A stretch of DNA of 64,000 nucleotides from Sulfuriferula plumbiphila (lineage in GTDB: Bacteria > Pseudomonadota > Gammaproteobacteria > Burkholderiales > Sulfuriferulaceae), in contig NZ_AP021884.1 of NCBI RefSeq assembly GCF_009938015.1, positions 1,475,501 to 1,539,500 of the forward strand, in the 5' to 3' direction. The notes below the pieces were generated by a model that was not told where the DNA came from, did not search any database, and saw only the letters and a program-made list of their open reading frames with translations. The translations under genes were made by a program, and so were the position numbers. Each line of letters starts with the position of its first letter. The first letter of the stretch is position 1. Shown here piece after piece: positions 37,777 through 45,651 of this stretch.

Positions 37777-37864
37777 GCATCGTCCCTGGATGCCTCATTC
37801 ATGGGCGCTTAGCTTGGCTGGGGCGTATGCCAGCGGAATGAGGGTTTTTAAAATATAACTTTAT

Positions 37865-37880
37865 ATTCAATGCATTGAAT
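37865..37880. promoter_or_regulatory. 16-bp palindrome with IHF-like core
   Basis: ATTCAATGCATTGAAT is a perfect palindrome inside AT-rich DNA; its first 13 bases fit the IHF consensus WATCAANNNNTTR with one mismatch. It lies between the NtrC-like site and the sigma-54 promoter, where IHF normally bends DNA. It could instead bind an unknown dimeric regulator. Confidence 0.45.
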
Positions 37881-37904
37881 TGAATATTTGGATTTAATTG
37901 GAGC

Positions 37905-37920
37905 TGGCACCTTACTTGCT
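37905..37920 (+). promoter_or_regulatory. Sigma-54 promoter of the urt operon
   Basis: TGGCACCTTACTTGCT against consensus TGGCACGNNNNTTGCW: one informative mismatch, with the GG and GC at exactly -24/-12 spacing. Transcription should start ~12 nt after the GC, about 100 nt before urtA. Nitrogen-limitation control of urea uptake genes by NtrC/RpoN is well known. Confidence 0.8.
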
Positions 37921-38032
37921 TTTTGGTTGAGCAGAACAGCTCAGGGACCATAAAAGCGAGGGCATAAAACCCCAACCTCGCTGCGTATGGGGTGCAGTAA
38001 AAATCAAGTTGCCAACTCAAGGAGATAACAGG

Positions 38033-39289
38033 ATGGACAATCAACGTCGCAAGTTTTTGGGCACCATGGGTGCGATCACTGCCGGTGCCATGCTAGCAGG
38101 TAATCGTTTCGCATTTGCCGCAGACAAATCCCCCATCAAGGTAGGGGTGCTGCATTCGCTTTCCGGCACCATGGCAATCTCGGAGAGCGCGCTCAAGGAT
38201 GTGGCGCTGATGACCTTCGAGCAGATCAATGCCAGCGGCGGCGTGATGGGGCGCATGATTGAGCCGGTGGTGGTTGACCCGGCCTCCAACTGGCCGTTGT
38301 TCGCGGAAAAGGCGCGTCAGCTGCTGACCAAGGATAAGGTCGCCGTGGTGTTCGGCTGCTGGACTTCCGTGTCGCGCAAATCGGTGCTGCCGGTATTCGA
38401 GGAGCTCAACGGATTGCTGTTTTATCCGGTGCAGTACGAAGGCGAAGAATTGTCCCAGAATGTGTTCTACACCGGTGCCGCACCTAACCAGCAGGCCATC
38501 CCGGCGGTGGAATACCTGATGAGCAAGGATGGCGGCGGCGCCAAGCGTTTCTTCCTGCTCGGCACGGATTATGTCTATCCGCGTACCACCAATAAAATCC
38601 TGCGCGCGTTCCTCAAATCCAAAGGCGTGAAGGAAGCCGATATTGCGGAGGTGTACACTCCGTTCGGTCACAGCGATTACCAGACCATTGTGGCCAACAT
38701 CAAGAAATTTGCCGGCGGCGGCAAGACGACGGTGATCTCCACCATCAATGGCGATTCCAACGTGCCGTTCTACAAGGAACTCGGCAACCAGGGACTGAAG
38801 GCCACGGATGTGCCGGTCATGGCTTTCTCGGTAGCAGAACAGGAGCTGGCGGGCATGGATGCCAAACCGCTGGTGGGACACCTGGCCGCCTGGAATTACT
38901 TTGAGTCGGTCAAATCGCCAGTCAATATCGCCTTCGTCAAGATGTGGAAGGATTACGTCAAGAAGAAAGGCCTGAAGGATTTTCCGGTTACCGACGACCC
39001 GATGGAAGCCACGTATGTGGGCATCCATATGTGGAAACAGGCGGTCGAAAAAGCGCATTCGGACGCGGTCGACAAAGTCCGCATCGCCATGGCGGGGCAG
39101 ACTTTCAAGGCGCCGTCCGGGTTTACCCTGGAAATGGACAAGACCAATCACCATCTGCATAAGCCGGTCATGATCGGAGAAATCCGCGCCGACGGGCAAT
39201 TCAACGTGGTGTGGAAAACGCCGAAAACCATCCGCGCGCAGCCATGGAGTCCGTACATCGCGGGCAACGAGGGTAAGCAAAAGCTGTAA
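38033..39289 (+). CDS. urtA: Urea ABC transporter, substrate-binding protein
   Basis: Periplasmic receptor for urea feeding UrtBCDE. 418 residues. The N-terminus (MDNQRRKFLGTMGAITAGAM) carries a twin-arginine motif RRKFLG, suggesting Tat export, with cleavage near AFA/AD. The mature part shows the family marks IKVGVLHSLSGTMAISESAL, FGCWTSVSRKSVLPVFEE, and GTDYVYPRTTNKI. AAGGAG lies 8 nt before the chosen ATG; an ATG at 38009 has no such site. First gene of urtABCDE-atzF, behind a sigma-54 promoter. Two hairpins separate it from urtB, which should leave urtA mRNA in excess. Confidence 0.96.
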   Translation: MDNQRRKFLGTMGAITAGAMLAGNRFAFAADKSPIKVGVLHSLSGTMAISESALKDVALMTFEQINASGGVMGRMIEPVVVDPASNWPLFAEKARQLLTKDKVAVVFGCWTSVSRKSVLPVFEELNGLLFYPVQYEGEELSQNVFYTGAAPNQQAIPAVEYLMSKDGGGAKRFFLLGTDYVYPRTTNKILRAFLKSKGVKEADIAEVYTPFGHSDYQTIVANIKKFAGGGKTTVISTINGDSNVPFYKELGNQGLKATDVPVMAFSVAEQELAGMDAKPLVGHLAAWNYFESVKSPVNIAFVKMWKDYVKKKGLKDFPVTDDPMEATYVGIHMWKQAVEKAHSDAVDKVRIAMAGQTFKAPSGFTLEMDKTNHHLHKPVMIGEIRADGQFNVVWKTPKTIRAQPWSPYIAGNEGKQKL

Positions 39290-39296
39290 ATCCATA

Positions 39297-39346
39297 CCGG
39301 GGTAATGCCCCCGGAGACTCTCCCCGCGGGAACCCGGTTCTCGCGG
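39297..39346 (+). promoter_or_regulatory. Tandem hairpins between urtA and urtB
   Basis: Stem 1 is CCGGGG/CCCCGG with a 6-nt loop (39297-39314). Stem 2 pairs CCGCGGGAAC with GTTCTCGCGG around CCG (39324-39346, one G-U pair). Neither has a T-run, so they look like mRNA-protecting or attenuating stems that favour the binding protein over the permeases. Confidence 0.55.
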
Positions 39347-39368
39347 CACCCATTCGGAAAGCCCGCGT

Positions 39369-40970
39369 ATGACACGTAGTGCAATCTACCTGTGTTGCCT
39401 TGTGCTCGCCCTGTTGAGCTTGCCGGCACGCGCTGCACTTGATGCAAGTCAGTTGAGCAAGCTGGCGGCCGATGACAATGATGCCAAAGTGGCGGTGGTG
39501 AAATATCTGGCCAGTCACCCCAGCCCCGAAGCGCAAGCCGTGCTCAATGCCATGAATAATGACGCGCTGTATCAAAATCAGGGACGTCTGCTGATCGTGC
39601 GTGGTGATCAGGCGATTGACGCCGCCACGCTGCAACCTTTGGGTCCAGTACCGGATAGCGCCGAATCCATCATTGTGAATAACCGGCTAAGAGGAGCGGT
39701 TCAGGGTGCCCTGTCTGCTTTCAAACTTCTTTCTTCCAACCTTGCGACGCGGCTCGAGGCAGCCCGCGATGTGAAGCAGGATCCGCGTTCCGAGCAGTTG
39801 CCGCTGATACAACAAGCCTTGGCGAAGGAAACCAATCCTGAAGTTCGTCAGGATTTGCTGCTGGCACAGGCCAGCATCCAGATAGCCAGTACGAATGAAG
39901 CGGAGCGTCTGGCCGCAGTCAAGATACTCGGTGCGACCAATAATCCGGAAGTGCGTACCAAACTGGCTGACATGCTCACCCAGAGCAATGGCCAATACAA
40001 AGAGCCCAGCCCGGTGGTACGTGCTGCGGCGCAGCAGGCATTGAAAAGTATCGATCTGCGCGTCAGCCTGGCACGCGCTGCTGCCAGCCTGTTTTCCGGT
40101 CTAAGCCTGGGCAGCGTGCTATTGCTGGCGGCACTCGGGCTGGCGATCACCTATGGCGTGATGGGCGTCATCAATATGGCGCACGGCGAGCTGCTGATGG
40201 TGGGGGCCTATGCCACCTATTTCGTGCAGGGCTGGTTCAAAACGCACTTCCCCCAGCATTTCGACTGGTATGTACTGGCTGCACTGCCCGTCGCATTTCT
40301 GGCTGCGGCTGGGGTGGGGATGGTGATGGAGCGGCTGGTGATCCGCCGGCTATATGGGCGGCCGCTTGAAACCTTGCTGGCGACCTGGGGTATCAGCCTG
40401 ATCCTGATTCAGCTGGCGCGCGTCAGCTTCGGTGCACAAAACGTTGATGTGGCCAATCCGGGCTGGTTATCCGGCGGGATCGAAATCATCCAGGATGTAG
40501 TGTTGCCGTGGAACCGCATCATCATTCTGGGCTTTTCCATTGCGGTATTGGTATTCATGAGTTTTCTGCTGTCGCGTACCCGGCTGGGTCTGTTCATGCG
40601 CGCCGTGACGCAAAACCGTGCCATGGCCGGGGCGCTGGGCGTGCCCACCGGGAGGGTGGATATGCTGGCGTTTGGACTGGGTGCAGGCATTGCCGGACTG
40701 GGCGGCGTGGCGCTATCGCAAATCAGCAACGTGGGGCCGGACATGGGGCAGGGCTATATTGTGGATTCGTTCATGGTGGTCGTGCTCGGCGGTGTCGGAC
40801 AGATCGCCGGTACGGTTTACGCTGCGCTGGGACTGGGCATCGTCAACAAGCTGCTGGAATCCTGGTCGGGCGCGGTGATCGCGAAAATCGTCGTGCTGGT
40901 GTTCATCATCCTGTTCATACAAAAACGTCCGCAGGGCCTGTTCGCTCTCAAGGGCAGGTCGGTGGATTAA
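39369..40970 (+). CDS. urtB: Urea ABC transporter, permease UrtB
   Basis: 533 residues. A signal peptide and a ~200-residue periplasmic, helical-repeat-like region (SHPSPEAQAVLNAMNNDALY, NPEVRQDLLLAQASIQIAST) precede the LivH-type permease domain, which is the usual layout of UrtB. The permease part starts about residue 240 (LGSVLLLAALGLAITYGVMG; NMAHGELLMVGAYATYFVQG) and shows the EAA-like loop ...FMRAVTQNRAMAGALGVPTG. About eight membrane segments. Works with UrtC as the membrane channel. urtC begins 4 bp after its stop. Confidence 0.95.
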   Translation: MTRSAIYLCCLVLALLSLPARAALDASQLSKLAADDNDAKVAVVKYLASHPSPEAQAVLNAMNNDALYQNQGRLLIVRGDQAIDAATLQPLGPVPDSAESIIVNNRLRGAVQGALSAFKLLSSNLATRLEAARDVKQDPRSEQLPLIQQALAKETNPEVRQDLLLAQASIQIASTNEAERLAAVKILGATNNPEVRTKLADMLTQSNGQYKEPSPVVRAAAQQALKSIDLRVSLARAAASLFSGLSLGSVLLLAALGLAITYGVMGVINMAHGELLMVGAYATYFVQGWFKTHFPQHFDWYVLAALPVAFLAAAGVGMVMERLVIRRLYGRPLETLLATWGISLILIQLARVSFGAQNVDVANPGWLSGGIEIIQDVVLPWNRIIILGFSIAVLVFMSFLLSRTRLGLFMRAVTQNRAMAGALGVPTGRVDMLAFGLGAGIAGLGGVALSQISNVGPDMGQGYIVDSFMVVVLGGVGQIAGTVYAALGLGIVNKLLESWSGAVIAKIVVLVFIILFIQKRPQGLFALKGRSVD

Positions 40971-40974
40971 GGCC

Positions 40975-42075
40975 ATGACAACTACCTTTCGTTACTTTTC
41001 AAAACCGGTCTGGCTGGCGATGGGCGTGCTGGCCGTCGGTTTATTGATCGTTTTGCCAATACTGCATCTGGGCGTGGACAAACACAGCCCGCTGTATGTA
41101 TCCAGTTATGCCATCACGCTGATCGGCAAGATCATGTGCTATGCCATCGTGGCGCTGGCGATGGATCTGGTGTGGGGCTACGCAGGCATACTTTCGCTCG
41201 GCCAAGGGGTGTTTTTCGCGCTGGGCGGTTATGCGTTTGGCATGTATCTGATGCGCGGCATCGGGCAGGACGGCGTTTACCATGCCAACGTACCGGACTT
41301 CATGGTGTTTCTCGACTGGAAGACGCTGCCCTGGTTCTGGCAGGGAACCGAGCATTTCGCCTATAGCCTGCTGCTGGTGATCCTGGTGCCGGGATTGCTG
41401 GCATTGATGTTCGGTTTCTTCGCGTTCCGTTCGCGTATCAAGGGCGTCTATCTGTCCATCATCACCCAGGCACTGACTTTTGCGGCGATGCTGCTGTTCT
41501 TCCGCAATGAAACCGGTTTTGGCGGCAATAACGGCTTTACCGATTTCAAGCGCGTACTGGGCTACTCCATTACCGCGCCGGAAACCCGGGTCGTCATTTA
41601 TGTGCTGACCGGGCTGGTGTTGCTGGCTGCGTTGCTGCTCGGGCGTTATATCGTCACCTCCAAATATGGGCGGGTGCTTGCGGCCATTCGCGATGCCGAA
41701 TCGCGGGTCATGTTTTGCGGCTATAACCCGGTCAGCTACAAGCTCTTCATCTGGACGCTGTCGGCCATTCTGTGCGGCATCGCCGGGGCGCTGTATGTCC
41801 CCCAGGTAGGCATTATCAATCCAAGCGAAATGGCGCCGGCCAACTCGATCGAAATTGCCATCTGGACCGCGGTGGGCGGGCGCGCCACGCTGATCGGCCC
41901 GATCCTCGGCGCGGTGCTGGTGAATGCCGCAAAAAGCTATTTCACGGTAAGTTTTCCAAATTACTGGCTGTTTTTTCTGGGCGCGATTTTCATTGTTGTT
42001 ACGCTCTATCTGCCGCACGGGCTGATGGGGCTGCTGAGCGCATTGCGGCGCAAATTATCGGGCGGCTGGAAATGA
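40975..42075 (+). CDS. urtC: Urea ABC transporter, permease UrtC
   Basis: 366-residue LivM-type permease, partner of UrtB. Nine or so hydrophobic segments; signature stretches include VALAMDLVWGYAGILSLGQG, FGMYLMRGIGQDGVYHANVP, FFRNETGFGGNNGFTDFKRV, the coupling loop VLAAIRDAESRVMFCGYNPV, and IEIAIWTAVGGRATLIGPIL. Its stop overlaps the urtD start (ATGA). No unusual feature. Confidence 0.95.
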   Translation: MTTTFRYFSKPVWLAMGVLAVGLLIVLPILHLGVDKHSPLYVSSYAITLIGKIMCYAIVALAMDLVWGYAGILSLGQGVFFALGGYAFGMYLMRGIGQDGVYHANVPDFMVFLDWKTLPWFWQGTEHFAYSLLLVILVPGLLALMFGFFAFRSRIKGVYLSIITQALTFAAMLLFFRNETGFGGNNGFTDFKRVLGYSITAPETRVVIYVLTGLVLLAALLLGRYIVTSKYGRVLAAIRDAESRVMFCGYNPVSYKLFIWTLSAILCGIAGALYVPQVGIINPSEMAPANSIEIAIWTAVGGRATLIGPILGAVLVNAAKSYFTVSFPNYWLFFLGAIFIVVTLYLPHGLMGLLSALRRKLSGGWK

Positions 42076-42905
42076 ATATCCCGGCCATTGAAAACAACGA
42101 GACGCAGGAGAGCGGCACGCCCACCGGGCTCGCCCACTTTGTGCGGCCGGGCGAGCTGGATACCAGTCACGGTACGGTGTTGTATCTGGAGGATATCACT
42201 GTCAGCTTTGATGGTTTCCGCGCCCTCAACCAGCTCAGCCTGACCATCGATAACGGCGAGTTACGCTGCATCATCGGCCCCAATGGCGCCGGCAAGACCA
42301 CCCTGATGGACGTGATCACCGGCAAGACCCGCGCGGACAGCGGCACGGCATTTTTTGGTCAGACCATGGATCTGACCAGAATGAACGAGGCGGAAATCGT
42401 CCAGAGCGGCATTGGCCGCAAGTTCCAGAAACCCACCGTATTCGAGCATCACAGCGTGTTCGAAAATCTGGAGCTGGCGATGCAGGCGGATCGTGGCGTG
42501 TGGGCGACGCTATTCGCCAGGCTCGATAGCGAAGCACGCGATCGCATCGCCGACACGCTCCAGCTGATTCGCCTGCAGGACAGCGCCGACCGCCCTGCCG
42601 GGCTGCTCTCGCACGGGCAGAAGCAATGGCTGGAAATCGGCATGTTGCTGATGCAGCGTCCCAAATTGCTGCTGCTGGACGAACCGGTGGCGGGCATGAC
42701 CGATGAAGAAACCGATCGTACCGCTGAACTGTTCCTGTCCCTGGCAGGTAAACACTCGCTGATGGTGGTGGAGCATGACATGGCGTTTGTCGCACAGATC
42801 GCCAAAAAGGTGACCGTGCTGCATGAGGGCAGCGTGCTGGCTGAGGGAAGCCTGGATCAGGTGCAAAACAACGAACGCGTGATCGAGGTCTATCTGGGAC
42901 GCTGA
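42072..42905 (+). CDS. urtD: Urea ABC transporter, ATPase UrtD
   Basis: 277-residue ABC ATPase of the LivG type. Walker A GPNGAGKTTLMDVITG, Q-loop region GRKFQKPTVFEHHSVFENL, signature LSHGQKQWLEIGMLL (SHGQ in place of SGGQ, usual in UrtD), Walker B LLLLDEPVAGM, and the switch His in VVEHDMAFV. An N-terminal tail of ~40 residues precedes the domain. ATG at 42072 overlaps the urtC stop; a longer in-frame reading into urtC is rejected. Its own stop overlaps urtE by one base. Confidence 0.95.
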   Translation: MNIPAIENNETQESGTPTGLAHFVRPGELDTSHGTVLYLEDITVSFDGFRALNQLSLTIDNGELRCIIGPNGAGKTTLMDVITGKTRADSGTAFFGQTMDLTRMNEAEIVQSGIGRKFQKPTVFEHHSVFENLELAMQADRGVWATLFARLDSEARDRIADTLQLIRLQDSADRPAGLLSHGQKQWLEIGMLLMQRPKLLLLDEPVAGMTDEETDRTAELFLSLAGKHSLMVVEHDMAFVAQIAKKVTVLHEGSVLAEGSLDQVQNNERVIEVYLGR

Positions 42906-43597
42906 TGTTTAAAGTCGAACAGCTCAATCAATACTACGGCGGCTCGCATATTCTGCGCGATGTCGGGTTTACGCTGGATTCAGGGCGCGTCACCTGCCTG
43001 CTGGGGCGCAACGGCGTCGGCAAAACCACGCTGCTGAAATGCCTGATGGGTTTGCTGCCCGCGCGTTCCGGCCAGATCCAGTTTGCCGGGCGCGACATTA
43101 CCCGCCTGCCGCCGCACGCGCGTGCGCAACTGGGTATCGGTTATGTGCCACAGGGGCGCGAAATATTTCCGCGCCTGACGGTAGCCGAAAATCTGCAAAT
43201 GGGACTGGCCGGTCTGCCGGCCAGGGAGAAATTACCGCCGCTTGTTTTTGAATTATTCCCGGTCTTGAAAGACATGCTGCACCGGCGCGGCGGCGATTTG
43301 TCCGGCGGACAGCAGCAACAGCTCTCGATTGGCCGCGCCCTTGCCATGCGCCCCAAACTGCTGATTCTGGATGAGCCCACCGAGGGTATCCAGCCTTCCA
43401 TCATCAAGGATATCGAGCGTGCCATCCGGCGCCTGGCCGGGGAGGGAGAGATGGCTATTCTGCTGGTCGAGCAGTACTACGATTTTGCCCGCGATCTGGC
43501 GGACCAGTACCTGGTGATGGTGCGCGGTGAGATCATCAAGCGTGGCGAGGGACGCAGCATGGATGCAGACAACGTGCGTGGCTACCTGTCAATTTAA
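42905..43597 (+). CDS. urtE: Urea ABC transporter, ATPase UrtE
   Basis: 230-residue ABC ATPase of the LivF type, pairing with UrtD. Walker A GRNGVGKTTLLKCLMG, signature LSGGQQQQLSIGRALAM, Walker B LILDEPTEGIQPSIIKDI and switch His-loop replaced by VEQYYDFARDL, as is normal for UrtE/LivF (VEQ). Start shares a base with the urtD stop (TGATG). atzF follows after 26 bp. Confidence 0.95.
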   Translation: MFKVEQLNQYYGGSHILRDVGFTLDSGRVTCLLGRNGVGKTTLLKCLMGLLPARSGQIQFAGRDITRLPPHARAQLGIGYVPQGREIFPRLTVAENLQMGLAGLPAREKLPPLVFELFPVLKDMLHRRGGDLSGGQQQQLSIGRALAMRPKLLILDEPTEGIQPSIIKDIERAIRRLAGEGEMAILLVEQYYDFARDLADQYLVMVRGEIIKRGEGRSMDADNVRGYLSI

Positions 43598-43623
43598 AAT
43601 CAACACAGCATCAAAAATCAATA

Positions 43624-45492
43624 ATGCCTGGACAAAACATGAAAATAACCGCACCCGGGATGCCGACCATGGGGTGGACCATCGGCCAGTGGCGTGCTGC
43701 CTACATGGACACACAAGCGGATCCCGGCACCTTGCTGCAGGCGCTGCTGGCAGGTTTGCAGCGCGACGATCCGGCCTGGATCATGATTGTGGATAGCGCC
43801 GCGCTCAAGCAGCAGCTGGATGCCCTGGCCGATGCCCTGGAACGGGTGAATGGCGAGCGCAGCCGCCTGCCGTTGTATGGCATCCCGTTTGCGGTCAAGG
43901 ACAACATGGATGTGGCCGGACTGGCGACCACGGCAGCGTGTCCGGCTTTTTCCCATGTGGCTGAACAGGATGCTGCTGTCGTGGCGCGCTTGCGCGCAGC
44001 GGGGGCCGTCATCGTCGGCAAGACCAATCTGGATCAGTTCGCCACCGGGCTGGTGGGCGTGCGTTCGCCCTATGGCGTGGTGACCAACCCCTTCAACCCG
44101 GCGTATATCGGCGGCGGCTCCAGTTCGGGTTCGGCCTCGGTGGTGGCGCGCGGCATTGTGCCGTTCGCGTTGGGAACGGATACCGCCGGGTCGGGACGCG
44201 TGCCTGCCGCGTTCAACAACCTGGTCGGGCTCAAACCCACGCGCGGTCTAGTCAGCAGCGTTGGCGTCGTACCGGCGTGCCGCACGCTGGATTGCGTATC
44301 CGTGTTTGCGTTGAGCGCGGAGGATGCAGGCAGCGTGCTTGATGTGATCGCCGGCTTCGATGCAGCGGATCCGTACTCGCGCCCGTGTCCGCCAGACCAG
44401 GCCGCCGTGCGCATCGGGCAGACGCCACGTTTCGCCATACCGCAACAGCCGGATTTTTGCGGGGATGTGGTTCAAGCTGCGGCATATAGCGTTGCCCTGG
44501 CACAAATGCGCGCGCTCGGTGTCGTGCTGGAGCCGGTTGATTTCGGCCCGATGCAGGCGCTGGCGGCGTTGCTCTACGATGGCCCATGGGTGGCCGAGCG
44601 CTATGCAGCCATTGCTGAATTCATGGCAGACCACGCGGCGGACATGCACCCGGTAGTGCGCGACATCATCGAACGGGCAGGCCGCTACAGCGCAATCGAC
44701 GCCTTCAAGGCAGAGTACCGGCGCGCCGAGCTCAAGCGCGCACTGGATAGTTTGCTGGCAGATTTTGATGCCTTACTGGTGCCCAGCGCCCCCACGCTGC
44801 CGACGCTGGCGGCGGTTGCTGCGGAGCCGATCGCAGCCAACAGCCAGTTGGGGATTTATACCAATTTCGTCAATCTGGGAGATTGTGCTGCGTTGGCGTT
44901 ACCCGCCGGCTGGCGTAGCGACGGTCTGCCGTTTGGCGTGACGCTGATTGCCCCGGCCTGGCGCGATCACGCCCTGCTCGATTTCGCCCGGCGCTGGCAG
45001 CGTCACGCCCCGTGGAAGCTGGGCGCGACTGGGCTCGATTTGCCAGCCGAGCGTGCCGCTCCGGCGGTGCCTGCTCCCGCACCGGGGTATATTCGCCTTG
45101 CCGTGGTCGGCGCGCATTTGACCGGCATGCCGCTGAATCATCAGCTCACTACCCGCCATGCCCAGTTTGTCGAACGTACCCGGACTGCGGATTGCTATCG
45201 CCTGTATGCCTTGCCCAATACCGCACCGCCCAAGCCCGGGCTGGTGCGCGATGCGCAAAACGGCAGCGCAATCGAGGTGGAGGTTTGGGATGTGCCGCTA
45301 GCCGGGTTTGGATCCTTTGTCGCAGAAGTTCCAGCGCCCCTCGGCATTGGCAGCGTAGAGTTGCGTGAAGGTAGCGTAGTCAAGGGATTTATCTGTGAAC
45401 CGTGTGCGTTACAGGGCGCGACAGAAATCACGGCGCTGGGTGGCTGGCGTGCGTTCCTGGCGCAGTTGAATAACCCTGGAAAAAGCATTTAA
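43624..45492 (+). CDS. atzF: Allophanate hydrolase
   Basis: Splits allophanate to two ammonia and two CO2. 622 residues: the amidase-signature domain (about 1-460) has the Ser-cisSer-Lys triad in AVKDNMDVAGL (Lys), GGGSSSGSASVVARG and GTDTAGSGRVPAA; the C-terminal domain (about 485-620; IRLAVVGAHLTGMPLNHQLT) matches the AtzF C-terminal part that handles the decarboxylation step. Start at 43624 with a weak ribosome site; the Met at MKITAPG is an alternative. Follows urtE. It is the only allophanate hydrolase in the window, so it must serve both carboxylase pathways. Confidence 0.95.
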   Translation: MPGQNMKITAPGMPTMGWTIGQWRAAYMDTQADPGTLLQALLAGLQRDDPAWIMIVDSAALKQQLDALADALERVNGERSRLPLYGIPFAVKDNMDVAGLATTAACPAFSHVAEQDAAVVARLRAAGAVIVGKTNLDQFATGLVGVRSPYGVVTNPFNPAYIGGGSSSGSASVVARGIVPFALGTDTAGSGRVPAAFNNLVGLKPTRGLVSSVGVVPACRTLDCVSVFALSAEDAGSVLDVIAGFDAADPYSRPCPPDQAAVRIGQTPRFAIPQQPDFCGDVVQAAAYSVALAQMRALGVVLEPVDFGPMQALAALLYDGPWVAERYAAIAEFMADHAADMHPVVRDIIERAGRYSAIDAFKAEYRRAELKRALDSLLADFDALLVPSAPTLPTLAAVAAEPIAANSQLGIYTNFVNLGDCAALALPAGWRSDGLPFGVTLIAPAWRDHALLDFARRWQRHAPWKLGATGLDLPAERAAPAVPAPAPGYIRLAVVGAHLTGMPLNHQLTTRHAQFVERTRTADCYRLYALPNTAPPKPGLVRDAQNGSAIEVEVWDVPLAGFGSFVAEVPAPLGIGSVELREGSVVKGFICEPCALQGATEITALGGWRAFLAQLNNPGKSI

Positions 45493-45610
45493 CCACGGAG
45501 TTCACGGGGAACACGGAGCAAAAAACAATGGATTGCAGGTCGCCTGATATTCACCCGTTGGGTGAGGCCATAAAAGCCCCAGGATAGCCTTCCTCCATGC
45601 CCTCCGTGGT
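45493..45610 (+). repeat. MITE-like palindromic element, copy 1
   Basis: 118 bp bounded by ACCACGGAGTTCACGG and CCCTCCGTGGT as terminal inverted repeats. Its inside (ATGGATTGCAGGTCGCCTGA, then TTCACCCGTTGG, GGCCATAAAA, CAGGATAGCCTTCCTCC) is matched in reverse orientation at 49312-49421. No coding capacity. It separates atzF from the carboxylase gene. Confidence 0.8.
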
Positions 45611-45651
45611 TTAGAACTTAAGTTTTTCAGGATCACTAAAACGAGGTTGTC

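Larger units (their letters stand above)
37603..38032. other. 430 bp regulatory gap between vapB and urtA
   Basis: No ORF of its own. It holds, in order, a GntR-like palindrome, an NtrC-like enhancer, an AT-rich segment with a 16-bp palindrome/IHF-like site, a sigma-54 promoter, and a ~110 nt leader before urtA. The AT-richness of 37840-37900 contrasts with the neighbourhood. Confidence 0.7.
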
